Shown here: in pieces, positions 7,884-15,054 of the stretch
How the letters are laid out: each line of letters begins with the position of its first letter
Position numbering within the stretch: the stretch's first letter is position 1
Source: an uncultured Faecalibacterium sp.
GTDB taxonomy: Bacteria > Bacillota > Clostridia > Oscillospirales > Ruminococcaceae
Assembly: GCA_934561555.1 (NCBI GenBank)
Contig: CAKTGQ010000004.1
Coordinates: forward strand, 86,899 to 150,898
Direction of reading: 5' to 3'
DNA length: 64,000 bases
Position numbers and translations under genes: made by a program
The notes under the pieces: model-generated
The model's input: only the letters and a program-made list of their open reading frames with translations
Told to the model about the DNA's origin: nothing
The model's database searches: none

Positions 7884-8012
7884 AACCTTTAAAAATAGAG
7901 GGTGCTGTAAGCTTTGTACTGAACGCAGGCGGTGCAAAGTATCGCAGTAAACCCCATAAGGCATCATAAAAAAACACCGGAGGCTTTGCATCGGCTTCCG
8001 GTGTTTTTTTAT
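7884..8012 (+). ncRNA. Candidate small RNA or leader ending in a strong terminator
   Basis: From the promoter above to the T run is about 129 bases with no credible coding frame. The 5' part can fold through AGTACA/TGTACT with an inner ACCTTT/GAGGGT stem; the 3' end is an intrinsic terminator (ACACCGGA / TCCGGTGT plus TTTTTTT). The terminator ends 70 bases before the pyruvate-kinase-like gene, so this is either a free small RNA or an attenuated leader for that gene. A -10-like TACAAT at 8048-8053 might give the gene its own promoter, though no good -35 box is visible. Confidence 0.45.
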
Positions 8013-8083
8013 GCACTGCCGGGCTATCTTTTGCTGCGCAGTCATGTTACAATAGAAAGAAAACGCGAATTGCAGGAGGAATT

Positions 8084-9037
8084 ATGGATTTTTACGGAAC
8101 CATCGGCCCCGCCTGTGCCGATGTAAAGCTTTTGCAGCAGATGGCGGAAGCCGGCATGACCGGCATTCGCATGAATCTTTCTCATGGCCCGCTGGCAGCG
8201 CACGAGGACTGGCTGGCGCTGCTGCGCAAGGCCGGGGTAAAAAAGCTGCTCATCGACCTGCAAGGGCCTGAACTGCGCATCGGCCGTCTGCCGCAGCCGC
8301 TGTCCCTGACCGCTGGGCAGACCGTGCGTCTGGGCGCACAGGGCATCCCCTGCCCTGCTGCGCTGGTGCATGGAGTGCAGCCCGGGCAGGAGCTGCTGCT
8401 GGATGACGGCAAGCTGCTGGCTCGTGTGGACGCCGTGGAACCGGACGCGCTCGTGTGCACCGTAGTGCGGGGCGGGGTGCTGCAAAGCCGCAAAAGTCTG
8501 GCAGCACCGGGGGCAGATATCCAGATGCTCACCCTGACCGCCGAGGACAAGGAAAACCTTGCCATCGCCGCCGGTTGCGGCGTTACCGGGGTCATGCTGC
8601 CCTTTGTGCGCGGCGCGGCAGATATCCGCAGCCTGCGGCAGGCACTGGCAGAAGCCGGTGCGCCGCAGCTGAAAATTCTTGCTAAAATCGAAAACCTTAC
8701 AGGCGTGCAGGCACTGCCGGAGTTTTTGCCGCTGGTGGATGAGGTGGTCATTGCCCGGGGCGACCTTGGCAACGCGATGCCCTTGTGGGAGTTGCCCCGC
8801 TGCCAAAAGCAGCTTTCTGCCGCCTGCCGGGCAGCCGGGGTGCCCTTTATGGTGGTGACCCAGATGCTGGACAGCATGCACACCCGGGCGGTGCCCACCC
8901 GCGCCGAGGTGAGCGACATCTACAACGCCGTACTGGACGGCGCATCCAGCCTGATGCTCACCGGCGAGACTGCCGCCGGGCAGTACCCGGTACAGGCTAT
9001 GGAGTATCTGGTGCGCACCGCCCGCACGGCAATGTGA
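8084..9037 (+). CDS. Short pyruvate-kinase-like protein (barrel only)
   Basis: A 317-aa protein with pyruvate kinase core motifs: TGIRMNLSHG, LIDLQGPELRIG, ILAKIENLTGV (catalytic Lys at 201), IARGDLGNAMPLWELPRCQK, VVTQMLDSM and PTRAEVSDIYNAVLDGASS followed by MLTGETAAG. Ordinary pyruvate kinases have about 470 or more residues; here the protein stops at YLVRTARTAM, where the C-terminal allosteric domain would begin, and the B domain is short. It may be an unregulated pyruvate kinase or a related phosphoenolpyruvate-handling enzyme. A clear AGGAGG precedes the ATG. Confidence 0.8.
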   Translation: MDFYGTIGPACADVKLLQQMAEAGMTGIRMNLSHGPLAAHEDWLALLRKAGVKKLLIDLQGPELRIGRLPQPLSLTAGQTVRLGAQGIPCPAALVHGVQPGQELLLDDGKLLARVDAVEPDALVCTVVRGGVLQSRKSLAAPGADIQMLTLTAEDKENLAIAAGCGVTGVMLPFVRGAADIRSLRQALAEAGAPQLKILAKIENLTGVQALPEFLPLVDEVVIARGDLGNAMPLWELPRCQKQLSAACRAAGVPFMVVTQMLDSMHTRAVPTRAEVSDIYNAVLDGASSLMLTGETAAGQYPVQAMEYLVRTARTAM

Positions 9038-9052
9038 CAGAAACGGATTTAG

Positions 9053-9156
9053 AATGCCCTCCGCTGCGCTCTGGGCATTTTTAGCGGAAAGACTATTTAT
9101 ATTTGCCAATCGGGAAAATCTGCGGATTTTCCCGATTAGCCTTTTCACGGGAGGGT
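9053..9156 (+). repeat. Dispersed hairpin repeat, copy A
   Basis: Begins 16 bases after the pyruvate-kinase-like stop. First hairpin AATGCCC/GGGCATT with T tract, then AGCGGAAA, an AT-rich spacer, a perfect 13-bp stem with a UGCG loop (9108-9137), then TTTTCACGGGAGGG. The same layout recurs at 17694-17800 (minus) and 30390-30498 (plus) with different stem sequences. It probably also terminates transcription. Confidence 0.65.
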
Positions 9157-9264
9157 CTTAGCGGAAGATATTTTTCCGCAAAAGCAGGCAAAAGGATAGC
9201 ATCTTTTGTCTGCTTCCTGTATAATACAGGTAAAATCAACTGAAGTCAGAAAGGTTTATCGTTT

Positions 9265-10197
9265 ATGGGCATCGTAGTCATCGGAGCTGTTTTTGTGGAT
9301 ATCAAGGGCTATCCCCTTTCCACCTATATCCCCGGCGGGCGCAACGCCGGACGCATCGAGCAGGTACACGGCGGTGTGAGCCGCAATGTGGTGGAGGATA
9401 TTGCCAACGTGGAGCTGCGCCCCACCTTTGTGGGTCTGGTGGACGACACCGGCATGGGACAGGATGTCATCGACAAGCTGACAAAGCACAAGGTAAACAC
9501 CCGCTTTATCCAGAAAAAGCCGGACGGCATGGGCACATGGCTGGCCATCTTTGACAACGACGGCGATGTGCACGCCGCCATCTCCAAGCGGCCGGATACC
9601 ACCCCGCTGACCGGCCTGTTACAGGAGCAGGGCGACGAAATCTTTGCGGATTGCGATTCCATTGCGCTGGAACTGGACCTTGAAAAAGAAACGGTAAAGC
9701 AGACCCTGCGCTACGCCAAAAAGTACGGCAAAAAGGTGTTTGCGGTGGTCTCCAGCATGAGCATTGCCATGGAACGGCGGGATTTCTTGCAGCAGATCGA
9801 TTGTTTCGTCTGCAACCAGCAGGAGGCCGGGCTGCTGTTCTCGGACGATTACGACCACCTCTCCCCGGACGAGATGTGCCGGGTGCTCAGCAGTAATGTG
9901 CGTAGTGCCAATATCCCCAGCATGGTAGTGACCATGGGTGGGCAGGGCGCGGTATACGCCTGTGCGGACGGCAGCTGCGGCATTGTGCCCGCCAAAAAGG
10001 TGGATGTCATGGACACCACCGGCGCGGGCGACGCCTTCTTTGCAGGCACGGTCATCGGCCTGACCTACGGCAAAACGCTGGCAGAATCCTGCGAGATCGG
10101 CAGCCGTCTTGCTGCTTCGGTCATCTGCATCACCGAGAACGTCTGTCCCCGCTTCCGCCCGCAGGAGTTTGGGCTGGATGTGCCGGTGGTGGATTAA
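9265..10197 (+). CDS. PfkB-family carbohydrate or nucleoside kinase
   Basis: A 310-aa ribokinase-fold kinase. The N-terminal sheet and substrate pocket are seen as GIVVIGAVFVDIKGYP, PGGRNAGRIEQVHGGVSRNV and FVGLVDDTGMGQDVIDKL; the C-terminal ATP-binding and catalytic signature is DTTGAGDAFFAG with the catalytic Asp near residue 256. The SRNVVEDIANV variant resembles PfkB proteins annotated as pseudouridine or nucleoside kinases, but the substrate cannot be fixed from sequence. A TATAAT at 9220-9225 serves as a likely -10. Single gene. Confidence 0.85.
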   Translation: MGIVVIGAVFVDIKGYPLSTYIPGGRNAGRIEQVHGGVSRNVVEDIANVELRPTFVGLVDDTGMGQDVIDKLTKHKVNTRFIQKKPDGMGTWLAIFDNDGDVHAAISKRPDTTPLTGLLQEQGDEIFADCDSIALELDLEKETVKQTLRYAKKYGKKVFAVVSSMSIAMERRDFLQQIDCFVCNQQEAGLLFSDDYDHLSPDEMCRVLSSNVRSANIPSMVVTMGGQGAVYACADGSCGIVPAKKVDVMDTTGAGDAFFAGTVIGLTYGKTLAESCEIGSRLAASVICITENVCPRFRPQEFGLDVPVVD

Positions 10198-10232
10198 CGG
10201 TTTGATTTTTGCGCAAAACCGCATTTTCCCCC

Positions 10233-10261
10233 TTGACAGAAGCGGCAGTTTCTGGTATCAA
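10233..10261 (+). promoter_or_regulatory. Promoter of the decarboxylase beta-subunit leader
   Basis: Consensus TTGACA, 17-base spacer, TATCAA. The transcript would begin right at the structured leader. Confidence 0.65.
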
Positions 10262-10267
10262 TAAAAA

Positions 10268-10420
10268 TGATAAAGGGGAGTAAAGGGCAGTCTGCCGGTC
10301 AAGGCTATTTCACCGGCAGGCCGCTGCATGGCAGCGTCATCACGGCAGCAATGCCCGATGTCATGTGTTCGCTTGAGACTTTTGTCACAGATCGTACGCT
10401 GTGGCAGAGGTCTCTTTTTT
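10268..10420 (+). ncRNA. Candidate cation-sensing riboswitch, copy 1 (yybP-ykoY-like)
   Basis: Structured leader upstream of the Na+-decarboxylase beta subunit. P1 pairs TGATAAAGG (10268-10276) with CTTTTGTCA (10379-10387). Within it are GGGGAGTA, a stem CTGCCGGT/ACCGGCAG, a stem CGCTGC/GCAGCG, then GTCATCACGGC and a GGGCA/TGCCC closing helix. The 3' strand of P1 is also the 5' arm of a 16-bp terminator (10375-10414) followed by six Ts, so P1 formation would prevent termination. The GGGGAGTA and GAGACTTTT elements resemble the yybP-ykoY (Mn2+) riboswitch consensus as I remember it; a Na+-sensing class is the alternative. A homologous leader lies at 18869-19022. Confidence 0.6.
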
Positions 10421-10460
10421 CTTGCCGCAGCATCAGAACAAAAGGAGGCAGGAAAACATT

Positions 10461-11591
10461 ATGAATTTCTGGAACACATTCGCCGCGCTCTTTTCAAACT
10501 TCGGAGCGCTGACATGGCAGATGGTGGTCATGTGGGGCATCGGTGCCCTGCTCATCTACCTTGCCATCGTCAAAAAAATGGAGCCCAGTCTGCTGCTGCC
10601 CATGGGATTTGGTGCCATTCTGGTCAACCTTCCCGCATCCGGTGCCATCACGCAGGGAGACACCGTTGGCCCCATCTCTGCCCTGTTTGAGGCAGGCATG
10701 TCCAACGAGCTGTTCCCGCTGCTGCTGTTCATCGGCATTGGTGCCATGATCGATTTTGGCCCGCTGCTGGAAAAGCCGTGGCTCATGCTGTTTGGCGCAG
10801 CGGCGCAGTTCGGCATCTTTTTCACCCTGTTTCTGGCCGGGTTCTTCTTTGATATGAAGGACGCCGCGTCCATTGCGGTCATCGGCGCAGCCGACGGCCC
10901 CACTGCCATTTTTGTGGCAAACACCCTGAAATCCCAGTATCTGGGCGCCATTATGGTGGCGGCTTACAGCTACATGGCGCTGGTGCCCATCGTCCAGCCG
11001 CCGGTCATCCGGCTGCTGACCACCCAGAAGGAACGCCGCATCCGTATGCCCTACGAAAAAGGCAACGTCACCCAGCTGACCAAGATCCTGTTCCCTGTCG
11101 TGGTCACGGTGGTCGCCGGTCTGGTAGCTCCGGCCAGCGTGGCGCTGGTAGGCTTTTTGATGTTCGGCAACCTGCTGCGGGAGTGCGGCGTGCTGAACTC
11201 TCTGAGCGAAACCGCCCAGAACGTGCTGGCAAACCTCATCACCCTGCTGTTGGGTCTGACCGTAGCCGGGCAGATGACCGCCGACAAGTTCGTCCGGCCG
11301 GATACCCTGCTCATCATGGCACTGGGTCTTGTGGCCTTTATCTTTGATACCGCAGGCGGCGTACTATTTGCCAAGCTGCTGAACCTCTTCCTGCCCGAGG
11401 GCAAAAAGCTGAACCCCATGATCGGCGCGGCGGGCATCTCTGCCTTCCCCATGAGCGGACGCGTGGTCAACAAGATGGGTCTGGCCGAGGACAGCCAGAA
11501 TTTCCTGCTGATGTACTCCATCAGCGTCAACGTTTCCGGGCAGATCGCATCCGTCCTTGCCGGCGGACTGATCCTTTCCCTGATGGCTTAA
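10461..11591 (+). CDS. Na+-translocating decarboxylase beta subunit (OadB/GcdB/MmdB family)
   Basis: A 376-aa membrane protein with the family signatures GIGAMIDFGPLLEKPW, AADGPTAIFVANTLK, AYSYMALVPIVQPPVIRLL, and the C-terminal GAAGISAFPMSGRVVNKMG with the Na+-pathway residues. The beta subunit decarboxylates carboxybiotin and pumps Na+ outward. The frame opens at 10401, but AAAGGAGG and the ATG at 10461 mark the true start. Alpha and biotin-carrier subunits are not in this window, so they must be encoded elsewhere; only a tiny membrane ORF follows. It is placed behind the structured leader at 10268-10420. Confidence 0.9.
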   Translation: MNFWNTFAALFSNFGALTWQMVVMWGIGALLIYLAIVKKMEPSLLLPMGFGAILVNLPASGAITQGDTVGPISALFEAGMSNELFPLLLFIGIGAMIDFGPLLEKPWLMLFGAAAQFGIFFTLFLAGFFFDMKDAASIAVIGAADGPTAIFVANTLKSQYLGAIMVAAYSYMALVPIVQPPVIRLLTTQKERRIRMPYEKGNVTQLTKILFPVVVTVVAGLVAPASVALVGFLMFGNLLRECGVLNSLSETAQNVLANLITLLLGLTVAGQMTADKFVRPDTLLIMALGLVAFIFDTAGGVLFAKLLNLFLPEGKKLNPMIGAAGISAFPMSGRVVNKMGLAEDSQNFLLMYSISVNVSGQIASVLAGGLILSLMA

Positions 11592-11604
11592 CGGAGGTGC
11601 CTTT

Positions 11605-11733
11605 ATGCTTCATCTTTCTTCTTGGATGACCACCCTGCCCATGATGCTCATCGGCATGACCGGTATCCTGCTGGTCATCGGCTTTCTCGTGTTGGTGGTG
11701 ATGGCGCTGAACCGCCTCACCAGCCGCAAGTAA
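11605..11733 (+). CDS. 42-aa single-span membrane protein, possible decarboxylase gamma subunit
   Basis: Starts 13 bases after the beta-subunit stop with GGAGG upstream. It reads MLHLSSWMTTLPMMLIGMTG, continues as a hydrophobic helix (ILLVIGFLVLVVMAL) and ends NRLTSRK. In Na+-translocating decarboxylases a small gamma (OadG) subunit with one N-terminal membrane helix assembles alpha and beta. This ORF has the size and topology of the helix part only. Function is inference from position and topology; a terminator follows directly, so these two genes form a complete unit. Confidence 0.65.
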   Translation: MLHLSSWMTTLPMMLIGMTGILLVIGFLVLVVMALNRLTSRK

Positions 11734-11753
11734 GGGCAAAAAATAGGATAAGC

Positions 11754-11797
11754 AAGCCGCCCGGGAGGATCTGCGGATCTTCCCGGGCGGCTTTTTT
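11754..11797. terminator. Bidirectional terminator with UGCG loop
   Basis: A 16-bp stem (GCCGCCCGGGAGGATC against GATCTTCCCGGGCGGC, one mismatch that becomes G-U on one strand) with a TGCG loop, followed by TTTTTTT. It serves the plus-strand pair and possibly the facing AraC gene. The loop and the following TTTTTTTCACAGG match the dispersed hairpin repeats. Confidence 0.8.
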
Positions 11798-11830
11798 TCA
11801 CAGGCACAGACCGCGCTGCTTTTGCCGAGA

Positions 11831-12661
11831 TCACCCCCGGGCGTCCTGCCGGGTGGTGCTGAAATATTCCTTGGGGGTCATGCCGTACTCCTTTTTAAAG
11901 GCGCGGAAAAAGTGGTTGTAGCCGCCAAAGCCGCTGGTCTTGTACACCTCGGTAATGGGCAGCCCCTGCTCGATGAGGGTGCAGCAGCGGTCCAGCCGCG
12001 CCTTTACGATGTAGCGGTGCACCGTTTGCCCGGTCTGGCGCTTGAATTCCCGGGCAATATGCTCCCGGGAGACGAAAAACTCCTTCTCCAGCCGCTCCAG
12101 CGTCAGCTCCTCGGTAAGGTGCGCCTGAATAAACAAAAACACCTCGTCCAGCATCAGGTGGTGGCGGCTGACCGATGCGGTGTGGAACTCCGCGTGGATG
12201 CAGGCACGCAGCGCCAGCACCACGAACATCTGCAAAATGCCGTGCTCGAACGCCGCTGCACCGAACTGGGTGCGCTCCTGCGGGAGCACCAGCAGCTTCC
12301 GGGCAAGGTTTTTCAGCAGCATATAGATCTGGCTGTCCGGGCGGACAGCCACCTGCCGGAAGGGAACTACGTTGAAGCTTTTTTCAAGGTCGGTGTCTGC
12401 GTCCGAAAGCTGCGCCAGCGTCTGGGGGGACAGCTGCACCCGGATAAGCTCCAGCGGGCCGTAGGCACCGGCGTATTCCAGCCTGCCGCCCTGACCGGGC
12501 TTGAAGATGATGAGGTTCTGCTGCTGGGCGGGCAGCACCACATCGGGGCACCGGAACACCCCGCTGCCCCGCATGACCAGAAACAGATCGTAATACGCGC
12601 CGGAATAAAAATCCCGGACGGCGCTCTGCTCAAAAAAATAACGCTTGGCTGTATAGTTCAC
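11831..12661 (-). CDS. AraC-family transcriptional regulator
   Basis: A 276-aa regulator. The C-terminal 100 residues hold two helix-turn-helix motifs of the AraC/XylS type (LTLERLEKEFFVSREHIARE and ITEVYKTSGFGGYNHFFRAF, then KKEYGMTPKEYF). The N-terminal part looks like a cupin sensing domain (YYDLFLVMRGSGVF, LIIFKPGQGG). The open frame extends to 12877 through the promoter region, but GGAGGA sits 7 bases before a GTG at 12661, giving MNYTAKRYFFEQ; this start is chosen. It is divergent from the transporter-esterase-reductase operon and is its likely activator. Confidence 0.88.
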   Translation of the reverse strand: MNYTAKRYFFEQSAVRDFYSGAYYDLFLVMRGSGVFRCPDVVLPAQQQNLIIFKPGQGGRLEYAGAYGPLELIRVQLSPQTLAQLSDADTDLEKSFNVVPFRQVAVRPDSQIYMLLKNLARKLLVLPQERTQFGAAAFEHGILQMFVVLALRACIHAEFHTASVSRHHLMLDEVFLFIQAHLTEELTLERLEKEFFVSREHIAREFKRQTGQTVHRYIVKARLDRCCTLIEQGLPITEVYKTSGFGGYNHFFRAFKKEYGMTPKEYFSTTRQDARG

Positions 12662-12691
12662 CAAAAATTCCTCCGTGAAACTGTCAGATGC

Positions 12692-12728
12692 AACAGTTTG
12701 TTGTACACAACAGAAAAGTACAACTGTT
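12692..12728. promoter_or_regulatory. Inverted-repeat operator near the AraC gene
   Basis: AACAGTTTGTTGTAC (12692-12706) faces GTACAACTGTT (12718-12728), and a smaller dyad GTTGT-AC-ACAAC sits at 12700-12711. It lies in the 215-base divergent intergenic region and is a probable AraC-regulator binding site. Confidence 0.5.
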
Positions 12729-12800
12729 ATAATTGCATAATACATCAATTTACGATAGTTTTCAATCATTTTTTGGATATGTATTGATGTAAAATTAACG

Positions 12801-12806
12801 TATAAT
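12801..12806 (+). promoter_or_regulatory. -10 box of the transporter operon, no good -35
   Basis: A perfect TATAAT is followed 70 bases later by the transporter start, but no recognisable -35 box lies 16-18 bases upstream. This is what an activator-dependent promoter looks like. Confidence 0.5.
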
Positions 12807-12876
12807 GCAAAGCGTAGAAAAGAGACTTGTGCGAAAAGTCTCGTGGTTTCACTGTTTTTAAGGAGGACAAAACACA

Positions 12877-14265
12877 ATGGACCAGAAAAAGACCGTCCGA
12901 CCCTTCTCCATGAAGGACAAGATCGGCTATACGCTGGGCGATCTGGGCTGCTGCTTCACCGAGCAGTACCGCGCCATGTATCTGTCGATCTTCTACACCC
13001 TGATCCTGCAGGTCAACCCCTTCCACGTGGGTATCCTGCTGCTGATCACCAAGATCTGGGATGCCGTCAACGACCCCATCATCGGCGCTATCGTGGACTC
13101 CCGCAAGGCCACCAAGGGCGGCAAGTTCATCCCGTGGATCCGCGCCTTCTCCTTCCCCATGGCAGTGCTGTGCATACTGGGCTTTGTCAATGTGGGCAAT
13201 ATCAACTACGGCCTGCGTCTGGCCTATATGTTCATCACCTACGTTCTGTACGAGGCACTGTACACCTGCGTCAACGTGCCCTTCGGCACCCTGTCCAGCG
13301 TGATGACCGATGATGTCAGCCAGCGCACCGCACTGTCCCGTTACCGCAGCCTTGGCGGCACCATTTTCATGACCGTCATGGTCATGGTCGGCCCCCTGTT
13401 CCTGTATGTGGACAACCGGCCCGTGGCCGGCCGCTTCCTGATGCTGGCCTGCATCTGCGCTCTGCTGGGCCTGCTGTGCCTGCAGATCACCTGCGTGTGG
13501 TGCAAGGAGCGCGTGGAAGTGCCCGAGCGTCCGCAGGGCGAAAAGCTGAACTACCTGCACGTCCTCAAGGAGATCTCTCACAATAAGGCTCTGCTGGGCG
13601 TTATGTTCTTCAGCCTGACCGGCATGATCGGTGCTTCCGTGGTCAACGGCCTGAACACCTACCTGTACAAGGACTTCTTCGGCAACGTCAAGATCCAGGC
13701 TGTCTCCGGTATGCTGAGCGTGCTGTACGCTGTGCTGTCCTTTGCCATCACCCAGCCTCTGGCCAACAAGTTCGGCAAGAAGGAGTGGTGCTGCATGGGC
13801 GCAGGCTTTGCCGCCATCGTGTTCGGCATCCTGTTCTTCTTCCCCGTCCATAACCCCGTGGCCTTCATCGTCATCAACGGTATCTGCTATCTGGGTGCTT
13901 CCGGTATGCAGGTGCTGATCTGGGCCATGGTCAACGACGCCATCGACTACCACGAGCTGCAGACCGGCGAGCGCAACGAGGGCATCGTCTACTCCACCTA
14001 CTCCTTCTTCCGCAAGCTTGCAAGCGCCATTTCCGGCAGCCTGTCCAGCTTTGTGCTGGGTGCCATCGGCTACAACGTGACCGCAGGCGCTGTGCAGACC
14101 GCAGGCGTTGTGAACGCCATCTGGAAGAGCTATACCGGCATCTACTTCCTGGGCTACGGCATTGCAGTTGCTATCCTGTTCTTCGTCTACCCCCTGACCA
14201 AGCAGAAGACTGCTGAGATGCTGACCGAGCTGAAGGCTCGCCGCGCCGCAAAGGAGAGCAAGTAA
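12877..14265 (+). CDS. GPH-family (MFS) glycoside/cation symporter
   Basis: A 462-aa, roughly 12-span transporter. The GPH-family motif DAVNDPIIGAIVDSRKATKG followed by KFIPWIR is clear at residues about 60-90, along with YTLGDLGCCF at the N-terminus and QVLIWAMVNDAIDYHELQTG in the second half (compare the family's D-x-x-D-Y-x-E motif). GPH members import sugars, glycosides, hexuronides or related compounds with Na+ or H+. AAGGAGG precedes the ATG. It heads a three-gene operon with an alpha/beta hydrolase (4-base gap) and an ene reductase (30-base gap), so its substrate may be an ester or glycoside used by those enzymes. Confidence 0.88.
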   Translation: MDQKKTVRPFSMKDKIGYTLGDLGCCFTEQYRAMYLSIFYTLILQVNPFHVGILLLITKIWDAVNDPIIGAIVDSRKATKGGKFIPWIRAFSFPMAVLCILGFVNVGNINYGLRLAYMFITYVLYEALYTCVNVPFGTLSSVMTDDVSQRTALSRYRSLGGTIFMTVMVMVGPLFLYVDNRPVAGRFLMLACICALLGLLCLQITCVWCKERVEVPERPQGEKLNYLHVLKEISHNKALLGVMFFSLTGMIGASVVNGLNTYLYKDFFGNVKIQAVSGMLSVLYAVLSFAITQPLANKFGKKEWCCMGAGFAAIVFGILFFFPVHNPVAFIVINGICYLGASGMQVLIWAMVNDAIDYHELQTGERNEGIVYSTYSFFRKLASAISGSLSSFVLGAIGYNVTAGAVQTAGVVNAIWKSYTGIYFLGYGIAVAILFFVYPLTKQKTAEMLTELKARRAAKESK

Positions 14266-14268
14266 ACC

Positions 14269-15024
14269 ATGAAAATCTTACAGGTCCAGTTTAAAAACCG
14301 CAATGGTCACACCCTGCGCGGCATCGTGACCCTGCCCGATACCGAGGGCAAGGTACCCTTTGTGGTGCATCTGCATGGCTTTGCCGGCAGCTGCAGCGGC
14401 TACAAGTCCATGTACACCCACCTGTCCCGCGCTCTGGCTGCGCAGGGCATCGGCAGCGCCCGGTTCGATTTCTACGGCAACGGCGAGAGCGACGGCGAGT
14501 TCGAGGATATGAGCTTCGACGGCCTGCACACCGATGCACAGGATATCTTTGCCTGGGCAGCGGAGCAGCCCTATGTGGACAGCGAAAAGCTGTTCCTCTC
14601 CGGCCAGAGCATGGGCGGCTACATTGCCGCCTCCTGCGCACCGGTCATCCAGCCCCACGGCCTGATTTTGCTGTGCCCGGGTGCCGGGATGTGGTTCGGC
14701 TGCGCACAGCGCGCCGACGGCGTTGTGCAGACCGGCAAGGACTACGCCGACATGGAGGGTCTGTGCTACAAGATGGCCTTCAACTACGAGATGGCCAAGC
14801 ACCCCGATCCCTTTACCGAGGCCAAGGGCTACAACGGCCCGGTGCTGCTGCTGCGCGCCGACGATGACCGTCTGGTGGACGAGGGCACCTGCAACCGTTA
14901 CGCACAGGTGTACACCGCACCCGAGGTGGACACCATTGCAGGCGGCGGCCACAACTTTGCCACGCTGGCAGCCCGTGCCGCCGTGGAGGAAAAGACCGCA
15001 GCATTCATCAAAGCAAATCTGTAA
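14269..15024 (+). CDS. Alpha/beta hydrolase, feruloyl/cinnamoyl esterase-like
   Basis: A 251-aa cytoplasmic serine hydrolase. Features in order: VVHLHGFAGS (oxyanion-hole HGF), ARFDFYGNGESDG, GQSMGGYIAA with the nucleophile Ser near residue 114, LLLRADDDRLVD containing the acid Asp, and AGGGHNFATL with the catalytic His near 228. The HGFxG plus FDFYGNGESDG pattern is close to bacterial cinnamoyl/feruloyl esterases that release hydroxycinnamic acids from plant esters. Substrate is inference. The start lies 3 bases after the transporter stop, so the two are translationally linked. Confidence 0.82.
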   Translation: MKILQVQFKNRNGHTLRGIVTLPDTEGKVPFVVHLHGFAGSCSGYKSMYTHLSRALAAQGIGSARFDFYGNGESDGEFEDMSFDGLHTDAQDIFAWAAEQPYVDSEKLFLSGQSMGGYIAASCAPVIQPHGLILLCPGAGMWFGCAQRADGVVQTGKDYADMEGLCYKMAFNYEMAKHPDPFTEAKGYNGPVLLLRADDDRLVDEGTCNRYAQVYTAPEVDTIAGGGHNFATLAARAAVEEKTAAFIKANL

Positions 15025-15054
15025 AGCAAAGCGTATCTGCAAGGAGGCTTTCGT

